A stretch of 59,302 bases of DNA from Candidatus Hydrogenedentota bacterium. GTDB taxonomy: Bacteria > Hydrogenedentota > Hydrogenedentia > Hydrogenedentales > SLHB01. Under the pieces are notes generated by a model. That model was not told the origin of the DNA. It saw nothing but the letters and a program-made list of their open reading frames with translations, and ran no database searches. Made by a program: the position numbers and the translations under genes. Location: NCBI GenBank assembly GCA_020849535.1, contig JADLGB010000181.1, positions 1 through 59,302 on the forward strand. Direction: 5' to 3'. Positions 1 to 8,621 of this stretch are shown in pieces. Each line of letters opens with the position of its first letter. Position 1 is the stretch's first letter.

Positions 1-45
1 CGGGGGCGTCATTGGGCTGGCACTGAGAACTGGAAGGAGTGATCT

Positions 46-1413
46 ATGGGCACGCACGATTCGGGGATATCACGGCGTTATTTTCTGATGGGGACTGCCG
101 CAACCGTGGGCGGGCTGGCGAGTGCATCCAAGGCTGTTGCCGGAGAAAATCCCAGCCCGAGTGCGCCCAAGACGCGACGGGTTTCACCCAATGAGAAGCT
201 CAATATCGCGGGCATCGGCGTTGGCGGCCAGGGCGGGCGCGACCTGGACAATCTCCGGGGCGAAAACGTGGTGGCTCTGTGCGACGTCGACGACGCGCAC
301 GCGGCCCCCGTGTACGAGCGCTATCCCGACGCGAAGCGGTATCGTGACTTCCGCGTCATGCTGGAGCAGCAAAAGGATATCGACGCGGTGGTCATCGGCA
401 CGCCCGATCACCTGCACGCGGTCGTCGCGATGACGGCCATTCAGTTGGGCAAGCACGTGTACTGCGAGAAGCCCTTGACCCACTCGATCTACGAGGCCCG
501 CGCGTTGGCCAAAGCCGCGCGCGAGGCCAAGGTCGCGACGCAGATGGGCAACCAGGGTCAAGCGTCGGATGAGTCGCGCATCTTGTGCGAACTCATCTGG
601 GATGGGGCCATCGGAAATGTGCGCGAGATTCACGGGTGGTGCAACCGGAATCCTTCCATTTCGCCGCGCGGCATGGCACGGCCCGCTGGGGAGTCCCCTG
701 TGCCGTCCACGCTGGACTGGGACCTGTGGCTTGGGCCCGCGCCGTTCCGGCCGTATGTCGAGGGCGCCTATCTGCCATTCATCTGGCGCGGGTGGTGGGA
801 TTTCGGTACGGGCGTGCTGGGCGACATCGGGTGCCACAATTTCGCCGCAATCTTCAAAGCACTGAACCTGGGACACCCCACCAGTGTCGAGGCTACGTCC
901 ACGGCGGCGCAGTCTCCCCCCGAAGTCAATAACGAGAGCGCGCCCATTGCGTCGATCGTGCACTACGAGTTTCCGGCCGTGGGCGATCGCCCCGCGGTGA
1001 CGTTGACGTGGTGGGACGGGGGATTGATGCCCCACCGCCCGGAGGAACTCGAACCGGACCGCAAGTTCGGCGGCGGCGACGGCATGCTCTACATCGGCGA
1101 CAAGGGCAAGATGCTAAACCACCAGCTCATCCCGGATTCTCGTGCGAAGGAGTACGGTCCGCCCCCGAAGAAACTCCCGCGCTCGCCGGGCCACGGCGTC
1201 GAGTGGATCAATGCCTGCAAAGGCGGCGAACCGGCGGGATCCAACTTCGATGTCGCGGGACCTCTGACCGAAGTCGTCCTGCTCGGCAATATCGCCATTC
1301 GCACAGGCAAGAAGCTGCTCTGGGATGGGCCGAATATGACCGTCACAAATGTCCCGGAGGCGAACGAATACATCAACCCGGCGTATCGGGAAGGGTGGAG
1401 TCTTGGCGTGTAG
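46..1413 (+). CDS. Tat-exported Gfo/Idh/MocA family oxidoreductase
   Basis: NAD(P)-dependent sugar or cyclitol oxidoreductase of the Gfo/Idh/MocA family, 455 residues. A twin-arginine signal (S9-R-R-Y-F-L) followed by a hydrophobic run and an A-V-A-G cleavage-like site near residue 32 predicts export to the periplasm. The Rossmann fold shows GIGVGGQGG at residues 56-64, and the family motif EKP lies at 141-143. The C-terminal alpha/beta substrate domain follows. The length fits the exported subgroup common in planctomycete-like bacteria. A GGAG Shine-Dalgarno lies just before the ATG. The downstream gene is also Tat-exported and sugar-isomerase-like, so the pair may act together on an oxidised sugar. 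The substrate cannot be read from sequence. Confidence 0.93.
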   Translation: MGTHDSGISRRYFLMGTAATVGGLASASKAVAGENPSPSAPKTRRVSPNEKLNIAGIGVGGQGGRDLDNLRGENVVALCDVDDAHAAPVYERYPDAKRYRDFRVMLEQQKDIDAVVIGTPDHLHAVVAMTAIQLGKHVYCEKPLTHSIYEARALAKAAREAKVATQMGNQGQASDESRILCELIWDGAIGNVREIHGWCNRNPSISPRGMARPAGESPVPSTLDWDLWLGPAPFRPYVEGAYLPFIWRGWWDFGTGVLGDIGCHNFAAIFKALNLGHPTSVEATSTAAQSPPEVNNESAPIASIVHYEFPAVGDRPAVTLTWWDGGLMPHRPEELEPDRKFGGGDGMLYIGDKGKMLNHQLIPDSRAKEYGPPPKKLPRSPGHGVEWINACKGGEPAGSNFDVAGPLTEVVLLGNIAIRTGKKLLWDGPNMTVTNVPEANEYINPAYREGWSLGV

Positions 1414-1548
1414 CACGCCCGCGGTGATTGTCACGCTCGTGTTGGAATTGCGACGCGGCGAAGCGCGCGGCGGAGAGGTGGCGTGGGCATGAAAACCACT
1501 GGTATGCCAGAGGCTGTGCAGTTACACACAACACGAAGGGGGGCCGCA

Positions 1549-3129
1549 ATGCGTGACGAACGGGTGGAAAGCTCTGGGGGTGCCGGAGAGTATGCGAGCA
1601 TCTCAGCGGAGGGTATCAGTCGGCGCGCGTTTTTCGGAGGGCTGGGCGCGGGAGTCGGCGCGGCCGCGTTGGCTGGCAGGGTAGAGGCAGGTGAGGTGCG
1701 GAAATCTCCCCGCAGCGAGAGCGCGTCGTTCCCTATGGGCAGACCTTTACGAGTGCTGCCGGTGCTGGTTTATGGCTCGGCAACTAAGCAGGAACGCACC
1801 AGTTGGCGGTCGTACGGCGCGATCCATTCCCAGCCGGATGCGGCGGACGAGTCGAGACGCATCGATGCGGAGCTGAAAGAGGCGGCCGCGACGGCGGAGT
1901 TCCCAATCGATTTCCAACCCGTCGCTGTGGTCTCCAATGAAGCCGGGGTCGCTCAGGTTACCGAAACGGATGTGGACGCGTTCCTGGTCTACGCGGCGGG
2001 AGGGGATCCGAAGTGGTTCTCCGCACTGGCTGCCTCCGAGGCGCCGAACGTCATGTTCATCCGGCATCGCTCCGGCCCCTTTTATCTGTATCACGAGATC
2101 GCGCACTGGCGTTACCTTCGGCAGAGTGGCGACACCATGGTCGAGCCCAATGCGGATCTCGACGACATCGTGGTGGACGACTACGCCGAGGTCATGTGGC
2201 GGCTGCGTGCACTGTACGGCCTGAAGAACGCGCGCGGCACGAAGATGCTGGCGGTGGGCAGTCTGACTGCGTACAGCGCACCTGGACAGGAGCTGGGTCC
2301 GAAGCACGCGCAGGAAGTTTGGGGGTACCAAATCGACATCATTTCCTATGAGGACTTCAAGCAACGCCTTGGCCGCATACGATCCGATGCATCCAGCATG
2401 GACGACGTCGAACGTGAGCTAAGAGCATTTCTTGGGCGTCGGACTGTCACGTTGAAGACGGAACGCCGGTTTGTCGAAAACTCCTTTGTCGCGTTGCGGG
2501 TTTGCCGCGAACTGCTTCACGAAAAGGGCGCGTTTAACATCGCGTTTGACCGCTGCATGGGGCGCGACATCATCGAGATGCTTGACACGCCACCGTGCCT
2601 GCTCGAGGCCCTAATCAACGATGAAGGCTACACCTCGTATTGTCACACGGATCTCACGCATACGGTCCCGGGCGTATTGCTCCGGTGGATCGCGGGGAGA
2701 CCGACATTCGTCTGCAACACGCACCTCCCGCACGACGGCGTGTTCACCGTGGCGCATTGCGCTGCCCCTACGAGGATGAATGGCAAGCATCCGGAACCAA
2801 CTACGGTCATGACGCACTACGAGTCGGACTACGGCGCAGCCACCAAAATCGAATACCGCAAGGGCCAGGTCGTCACTGTCATCGTTCCAAACCTGCATTG
2901 CACGCGGTGGGATGGGTTCAAAGGGACGATAATCGACTCGCCTTTTCTGCCCGCCTGCCGTTCGCAGATGGACATCCGAGTGCAAGGCGACTGCGTCAAG
3001 CTCGCGCAACAAGTGGAGGGCTTCCATGCGCAGGTCGTCTATGGCGACTACTTGCGCGAAGTAGGTTATGCCCTGAAGAAGACGAAGGCGCTCGAGTGGC
3101 GGAACTACAGCCAGGAAGTCTCCGCATGA
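1549..3129 (+). CDS. Tat-exported L-fucose/arabinose isomerase-like protein
   Basis: Exported protein of about 526 residues with a twin-arginine motif (ISRRAFFGG) followed by a Gly/Ala-rich hydrophobic stretch. The body alternates beta strands and helices in a way that resembles the L-fucose/L-arabinose isomerase superfamily, with conserved-looking His, Glu and Asp patches in the C-terminal half. This family call is from pattern only and is moderate. The ATG at 1549 was chosen because AAGGGGGG lies five bases upstream and puts the RR motif about 25 residues from the N-terminus; a GTG at 1483 is also possible. It lies about 135 bp after the Gfo/Idh gene. Sugar isomerases are normally cytoplasmic, so the export signal is unusual. 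Confidence 0.6.
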   Translation: MRDERVESSGGAGEYASISAEGISRRAFFGGLGAGVGAAALAGRVEAGEVRKSPRSESASFPMGRPLRVLPVLVYGSATKQERTSWRSYGAIHSQPDAADESRRIDAELKEAAATAEFPIDFQPVAVVSNEAGVAQVTETDVDAFLVYAAGGDPKWFSALAASEAPNVMFIRHRSGPFYLYHEIAHWRYLRQSGDTMVEPNADLDDIVVDDYAEVMWRLRALYGLKNARGTKMLAVGSLTAYSAPGQELGPKHAQEVWGYQIDIISYEDFKQRLGRIRSDASSMDDVERELRAFLGRRTVTLKTERRFVENSFVALRVCRELLHEKGAFNIAFDRCMGRDIIEMLDTPPCLLEALINDEGYTSYCHTDLTHTVPGVLLRWIAGRPTFVCNTHLPHDGVFTVAHCAAPTRMNGKHPEPTTVMTHYESDYGAATKIEYRKGQVVTVIVPNLHCTRWDGFKGTIIDSPFLPACRSQMDIRVQGDCVKLAQQVEGFHAQVVYGDYLREVGYALKKTKALEWRNYSQEVSA

Positions 3130-3151
3130 CGTGCAGCACTTTCGCCTGAGT

Positions 3152-6118
3152 TCAAAAAGCGGGAGTTCGCTTGCTGAACAAACGCACGAACTCCGCTCGC
3201 GGAACAACTGCCGCAGGCTCAAAACGCTCCCCGTTGACATAGTCCCAGAAGCACTTGAGAAGGTACCGGGCCTCGATGCTCTGGTTTGGACAAAACGCAT
3301 CGGCCTTGTCATACGATGATTGGGCGGGGGTGTGCGGTTTGATGCATTGCAAGACGCCCAGCGTGCATGCCAGCACCCGGCCTTCTCCCACCTTGAACTC
3401 GAGCAGGTGAGCGTTGTTGCGATGGGCGTAGTAATGATCAATCCCCCGAATGATTGGCGTCACACCGTATTCTCTCAACGGACTGAATTCCATCGGCAGA
3501 TTGCCTTTGAGCATGTTGATGAACGGCAGGTCGCACATTCCGTCATGGGGAAACGCTTCCATCGCGGGATGCGGACTGATGAGTGTTCCCGAATTGCCGC
3601 TGTCGCCGGCGTTCCAGGGGATCGTACGGAAGAGCGGGTAAAAGCTGATCTTCTCGTAGTACATTTTCATGTTCTCGATCTCAGCGCCATGCGTGAACAA
3701 CACGCAACACCCGCCACTTTCGATGAAGTCCGCCAGGGCAGCGTCTGCCGTGTTGGCAATGACCACCTTTGCTTGCGCCGGGATTGGCGCGGCCCCTGCG
3801 GCGTATGTGCGGAGGAACAGGCCGTTATCAAAGATCTTTCCTCCGTTCTCGGGTAGTGCCGCTGAACGCAGTGGCTCTGCGACCTCCGGAAACGCCCAGA
3901 AGGACCAGTTGTTGGTGTTGACAAGTCTGTTTTTGTGAAAGAGAGCGACTTCGAAGTCAATCTTGTATGCCGTCTCGGCGGCGGGCGGTTCGAACTGGGC
4001 TGCTCCAACCTGCGTGAACGCCCCCTGAGGCAACTCATCAACCTGGATCTCGCCAGAATTCCCTCCATATTCTCCAACGGTCTTCCATGTAAGGACGCAC
4101 CCATCGAAGTCCGATTCGCCGTAGTGGCTGATGCCCAACGGGATGTCTGTCCTGACACCCATCGGCAGACAGCGATTGCCATCCTGCGCCAACACGATCA
4201 CCGTGTCGGCGTTAGATTTCAGGAACTCTTCCGGTGTGACGTTCTTTGGATTCCAGAAATCGTCGAGAAGGCCTTCGGTCCAATGGCCAAAGTCGATCAG
4301 CAACCACAGGATGTAGCCTTCGATCAGTTTGCCCCTGCGCGCGTATTCAATCCCGTCCTTTCTGGACAGCGTCTGTAGCTTGATGGAGTTCTCGTAGTAT
4401 CGAGGAATCAGCTCGCCCTGCCCCTGGGCCCAAGCCGTCTTCTCCAACGTGTCGAGCCAAAACGGTTTCAGTTGCGAGTGGGAGTACTTCTTCCGGAGAT
4501 TCAGATCGGGGTAATTGCCCCACCAGTTGTACTCATGCAGGATCATCGGCACGCGGCCATCTGTTTCCATGTCCGCTTCTTCGAAGACATCTTTCAACCA
4601 TAGTGGGTGGATCGATGCGTAGAAATCCGTATCGCGCGCACCTTTGTTCGTTTCGATCGTATTGACGTAGCCTGTGCAGTCGATGACCAGCGCGTGCGGC
4701 GCGAGGCGCCGCGCCTGTCCCGGAAGTCCATCGCTGCCGCTGAAGAAGTTGAATGAGTCCTGGGTCTGGCTTTCAAAGGACAGCTCGCTGGACATGCTGT
4801 ACGCGGCGACTGCGGCGTGATTCCGGCTCACGCGCACGAGTCCATCGAGTTCATAGGAGTAGTACTTCTTGAAGCGCTCGTCGATGGTGTAGCGATTCGC
4901 CCGCAGCGTGGACAGGCCGAACGGCATTTCCTGGATGACCAGAATTCCCGCCTCGTCGCAGGCTTCGAGATAGTCAGGCGTGATGACTTCCACGCAGCCC
5001 TTCACGCCGTTCATGCCGTATTCGCGCGCGCGTTTGAGGCGGGGTAGGTACCAGTTGACATCAGACGGCGGGCACAGCGTATCGGGATAGTAGTGGTTTT
5101 CGCCGAAACAGCGCAGGTATAGCGGCTTTCCATTCAGATAGAACTTGGTTCCCTCAGTCTTGAACTCTCGCATGCCGAAACGCAGGGCGACTTTGTCCAG
5201 GTCGCGCGATCCGGCGATCTCCTTCAGCGTGATTTCCAGTGTATATAACTTCGGGTGCTCCGGCGACCACAGCTCGAAACGGCGAAGCTTCACCGAGCCG
5301 TGCAGTTGCGACTGATTCTCAGGGATGAGCACCGTCGTCTTGCCCAGGCGCTTCTCTCCATCCATAACGGCCAATTCGATTTCCGCGGGAGCGTGCGGCG
5401 CTTGCGTAAGGTCAACGTCCACATTCACCACGCCCTCCGCAGTATTCGTGTGAACGTACGTGTCAACCACGGAACAGGCATTGGCGACCTCGCCAAAGAT
5501 TGGCCGGTACGGGCCTTTCCACAACTGCGTTCCCTCATTCCATTCGAGCAACCCATCCAAGCGGACTTCGGGGAAATCGCAGACATTGATCGCAATGGAG
5601 TTGATGGCGTCGACGCTCACGAAATCCGTAATATCCACGCGCTGTGGCGTGCGGGAACTCTTCGTATAGCCGACTTCCCGGCCATTCACGTAGACTTTGG
5701 CCGCGGGTAGAATCCCCCCGACGCGCAGCCAGAACCGCTCATCGTCCTCAAGGCGCGGAACGATAAAGCTCCGGCGAATCCAAAATGGCTCCTCGAACGC
5801 GGTCCGCTGATACGGATGGGGCTCTCCGTGCCCTTGTGCCTGAGGCACCCCCGGCACACGCATGGCCTCACCAAACGACACCTTTCCCTCGTACCAGCCT
5901 TGTTCTGCGCCAGTGCTCTCCGGGTCACGCCTGAACTCCCACACACCGTTCAAATCCACCTGACGCCGATAGGATATACGTGGCGAGAAGATATCGGGGA
6001 TGAACCTATCACTCTGCTGCGGCTCCTCCGCAGCGGCGGTGGTCGCGGATTCTGCCGCAAAAGCGCTGACTGGAACCGCAAGAAGCATTGCATACGCAAA
6101 CCAGCAGTGACGTGTCAT
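3152..6118 (-). CDS. Secreted glycoside hydrolase family 2 protein
   Basis: Beta-galactosidase/beta-glucuronidase-type GH2 enzyme, 988 residues, with a cleavable Sec signal peptide (MTRHCWFAYAMLLAVPVSAFA). The order is an N-terminal sugar-binding jelly roll (about 50-220), an Ig-like domain (220-320), the TIM barrel (320-680) and a C-terminal extension with a GATase-like or beta-sandwich character. The nucleophile candidate is E529 (ILHEYNWW). The acid/base candidate is E445, in SMSSEL; the usual Asn-Glu pair is replaced by Ser-Glu. The start at 6118 has AAAGGGGA upstream and begins exactly at the signal peptide; a longer frame to 6169 adds an unlikely leader. It is convergent with the preceding isomerase-like gene. 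Confidence 0.9.
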   Translation of the reverse strand: MTRHCWFAYAMLLAVPVSAFAAESATTAAAEEPQQSDRFIPDIFSPRISYRRQVDLNGVWEFRRDPESTGAEQGWYEGKVSFGEAMRVPGVPQAQGHGEPHPYQRTAFEEPFWIRRSFIVPRLEDDERFWLRVGGILPAAKVYVNGREVGYTKSSRTPQRVDITDFVSVDAINSIAINVCDFPEVRLDGLLEWNEGTQLWKGPYRPIFGEVANACSVVDTYVHTNTAEGVVNVDVDLTQAPHAPAEIELAVMDGEKRLGKTTVLIPENQSQLHGSVKLRRFELWSPEHPKLYTLEITLKEIAGSRDLDKVALRFGMREFKTEGTKFYLNGKPLYLRCFGENHYYPDTLCPPSDVNWYLPRLKRAREYGMNGVKGCVEVITPDYLEACDEAGILVIQEMPFGLSTLRANRYTIDERFKKYYSYELDGLVRVSRNHAAVAAYSMSSELSFESQTQDSFNFFSGSDGLPGQARRLAPHALVIDCTGYVNTIETNKGARDTDFYASIHPLWLKDVFEEADMETDGRVPMILHEYNWWGNYPDLNLRKKYSHSQLKPFWLDTLEKTAWAQGQGELIPRYYENSIKLQTLSRKDGIEYARRGKLIEGYILWLLIDFGHWTEGLLDDFWNPKNVTPEEFLKSNADTVIVLAQDGNRCLPMGVRTDIPLGISHYGESDFDGCVLTWKTVGEYGGNSGEIQVDELPQGAFTQVGAAQFEPPAAETAYKIDFEVALFHKNRLVNTNNWSFWAFPEVAEPLRSAALPENGGKIFDNGLFLRTYAAGAAPIPAQAKVVIANTADAALADFIESGGCCVLFTHGAEIENMKMYYEKISFYPLFRTIPWNAGDSGNSGTLISPHPAMEAFPHDGMCDLPFINMLKGNLPMEFSPLREYGVTPIIRGIDHYYAHRNNAHLLEFKVGEGRVLACTLGVLQCIKPHTPAQSSYDKADAFCPNQSIEARYLLKCFWDYVNGERFEPAAVVPRAEFVRLFSKRTPAF

Positions 6119-6485
6119 GGCGATCCCCTTTGAAAGTTGGGCGAATGGGAGCCCCTTCATGCCATCCACCGGTCATTCTGCTCATGACCTTCTCTTCATC
6201 GACAGGATAACGGGATTGACATGATGGATGGAAGATCGCGATTCTCGTCGTCGCCACGGACTACGATAGCGGTACCAAGTGATTTCTGCCCCTTGATTTC
6301 GCGCAGGATTGGCAGTTGACGTAAGGTGTGGGGCTATGATTGAAGATCCGGTGACTCTGTATCGTCCAGTTGGACCAATCGAGTTGGATCTCGTCAGGCA
6401 AGGCGGATTCAGACGTTGGCCGCCGCGGCTTCGATAAAACGTGACATGCGGGTTATCGCTTGTCCATCCGGGACTCCATCCCTTC
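6119..6485. other. Intergenic region upstream of the GH2 gene
   Basis: This 367-bp stretch lies between the start of the GH2 gene and the end of the MarC gene, both on the minus strand. It should hold the GH2 promoter and the end of the upstream operon transcript. I see no convincing promoter hexamer pair, terminator hairpin with a T-run, or small gene. Confidence 0.4.
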
Positions 6486-7106
6486 TCACGGACCGATGGC
6501 CAGACTATTCTGCAGCCCTGCCAGCACGAAGGTGGTCGCCTTGGCGCACACGAAGATATAGAGGATGCGCGCCGTGACCATCATGGCAACTTGACCTGTG
6601 GCGCGCGTTATGCTCGGGATGAGCCGGAGTATCGGCAGCGCCGCCGCATAAACCAATATGGCCGACAACCCTGTGACGATGTGCCCGTGGTGTTGCATGA
6701 GCAGGACCGTGGTCACGATGGTTCCTGGCCCGGCCATGAATGGAAATCCCAGTGGGAACACCCCAAGGTTACGGTCGGCCTGCGCATGAACTTGGGGGGC
6801 CGTAACCGATCCCAGAATCACGCCGCGGGCCGCGACAATGAAGACGAGAATGCCCCCGGCGATCTTGAAGGCGTCGATGTCCACCTGGAAAACGGACTGG
6901 AGCATCCAGTTGCCAAAGAGAGCGAAAGCCAGGACTATGCTGCCGCCGGTTATGACCGCGGTGTCAAACGCTCGGCGTTTTTCCGTGGGTGTCAAGTGTG
7001 CCGTGATATCCGCGAAAACCGGGAGGTTGCCGACAATGTTCACCATGGCGAAGAGCACCAGAGCGTCCTGAAAAATGCGGCGGGCTATTTCAGCAACCAT
7101 GTCCAT
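6486..7106 (-). CDS. MarC family integral membrane protein
   Basis: Six-helix membrane protein of the MarC/UPF0056 family, 206 residues, which is the usual family length. Hydrophobic segments alternate with short loops, and the family-like stretch VNIVGNLPVFADIT lies near residue 25. MarC proteins are of uncertain function but are widely regarded as possible amino-acid or small-molecule transporters. Its ATG overlaps the stop codon of the asparagine synthetase gene (TAATG), so translation is coupled and it is the last gene of the four-gene operon. That context suggests export of the operon's product; this is an inference. Confidence 0.88.
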   Translation of the reverse strand: MDMVAEIARRIFQDALVLFAMVNIVGNLPVFADITAHLTPTEKRRAFDTAVITGGSIVLAFALFGNWMLQSVFQVDIDAFKIAGGILVFIVAARGVILGSVTAPQVHAQADRNLGVFPLGFPFMAGPGTIVTTVLLMQHHGHIVTGLSAILVYAAALPILRLIPSITRATGQVAMMVTARILYIFVCAKATTFVLAGLQNSLAIGP

Positions 7107-8608
7107 TACTCGGCAGCGGCCTTGGGGTCAGCCGTGCGACCCACCAATGACGGCGGAACGTGGGGTCCCATGGCTTCCCTCCACAGTCGATAGTAGTAGG
7201 CCTCCTCAGGCGACCGCAGTGTGATTCCCGGCGTAATGTGCTTCATATCCTCAAATTCGCGCCGCGATATTGATTTCGCGGCCTTGTGCGCGAGTAGGGT
7301 ACTAGAGCCTGCGCCCTCGGAGAATTTCATCTTCTTACGCATCAGAAACCTTTGGGGCAACCAGCCTTTGCAGGCCTCTCGCAGCAGCCACTTCTCAGGC
7401 CTGTCAGTACGTGTCTGGAGATGGCCAGTGGGAATCCGGGCCAGGTATCGGACGAGGTCCAAGTCCAGAAAGGGAACGCGCCCTTCAATGCCGTGCGCCA
7501 TCGTCATGCGATCGCATCGCTGCAGATTGGTATCTTGGAGCCGCACGACAATCTTGTTCAGTTCCCGGCGCAGTTCCTTGTCCGACTCATACTGGGTCAA
7601 GTACTCGTAGCCCGCAAAGAGTTCATCGGCGCCCTCTCCCGACAGGATGACCTTGACGAACTTCGAAGCCAGTGCGGAGACAAAGTACATCGGAATAGCC
7701 GAACGCACCAGCGGCGCGTCGAATGATTCCAGGTGACGAATGATGTCTGGGAGAGCCCGCTCGACGTCTTCCTCCGTGTACAATGCTTCGTGGTGGATGG
7801 TGCCCAGGTGACGCGCAACTTCCCGCGCCGAAAGTAGGTCGGGTGCGCCCTTCATTCCGGCGGTGAATGAATGAAGTTCGACGGTGTGCGGACGCATTGC
7901 GGCGGCAATGAGACTACTGTCCAATCCACCCGAGAGGTAGACCCCGACCGGCACATCGGACATCATCCTCTTCCGAACCGCGGTATCCAGTCTCCGGCGT
8001 ATCTCCGGCAGAATCTCCTCAAGTGGGGCTTCTGCGATGTGTGGATGTGGGGGCCAGTGCGGCGCGAATGGTATCTCCCTTCCATCGGGAAGGAGGGCAT
8101 GCCCGGCGGGGAGACAGTGGATCCGGTCCAACGGCGGGAGGGCCCTTATCTCGCTGGCCGCCATCAGCGTTTTGCCTTTGCGCGCGTAGTAGAGCGGCTT
8201 GATGCCGAGCGCGTCACGCGCTAAGAGCAGGCCGCCCGGACCAGCCAGTGCGACCGCGAACATGCCGTCCAGCTTGGGCAGCATGTCCTCGGCCGACTCT
8301 TCAAAGAGATGCAAGAGCACTTCCGTATCGGATCGCGTTTGAAATGTGTGACGGACTTCGATCTCTCTCCGCAACGCGAGGTGGTTATAGATCTCGCCGT
8401 TGAACGCGATAGCCAGATCGGCGCGTTCATTGAACATGGGTTGCTTGCCGCCCGCAACATCCATGATAGCAAGCCGCACGTGACCGAGAGTGATATCACC
8501 AATGCGGGTGACGCCGTGTCCATCTGGGCCACGATGGCCTAGCCGGGCGAGTATGTCTTGAATGACGCCATCGGATTGGGGGCCCGAGACTGCTGCAATG
8601 CCACACAT
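7106..8608 (-). CDS. asnB: Asparagine synthetase (glutamine-hydrolysing), AsnB type
   Basis: Two-domain amidotransferase of 500 residues that moves ammonia from glutamine to a carboxylate activated with ATP. The N-terminal Ntn-hydrolase domain begins MCGIAAVSG, so Cys2 is the nucleophile; NGEIYN lies at 70-75. The synthetase domain carries the pyrophosphate loop SGGLDSS at 226-232. The start is fixed by the need for Cys2: of two adjacent ATGs, the second (8608) is used, with AAAGGGC upstream. It follows the B12-type mutase gene by 13 bp and overlaps marC by one base. The operon context raises the possibility that the acceptor is not aspartate but a pathway intermediate, as for many AsnB homologues in biosynthetic clusters. 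Confidence 0.93.
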   Translation of the reverse strand: MCGIAAVSGPQSDGVIQDILARLGHRGPDGHGVTRIGDITLGHVRLAIMDVAGGKQPMFNERADLAIAFNGEIYNHLALRREIEVRHTFQTRSDTEVLLHLFEESAEDMLPKLDGMFAVALAGPGGLLLARDALGIKPLYYARKGKTLMAASEIRALPPLDRIHCLPAGHALLPDGREIPFAPHWPPHPHIAEAPLEEILPEIRRRLDTAVRKRMMSDVPVGVYLSGGLDSSLIAAAMRPHTVELHSFTAGMKGAPDLLSAREVARHLGTIHHEALYTEEDVERALPDIIRHLESFDAPLVRSAIPMYFVSALASKFVKVILSGEGADELFAGYEYLTQYESDKELRRELNKIVVRLQDTNLQRCDRMTMAHGIEGRVPFLDLDLVRYLARIPTGHLQTRTDRPEKWLLREACKGWLPQRFLMRKKMKFSEGAGSSTLLAHKAAKSISRREFEDMKHITPGITLRSPEEAYYYRLWREAMGPHVPPSLVGRTADPKAAAE

Positions 8609-8621
8609 CATGCTGCCCTTT

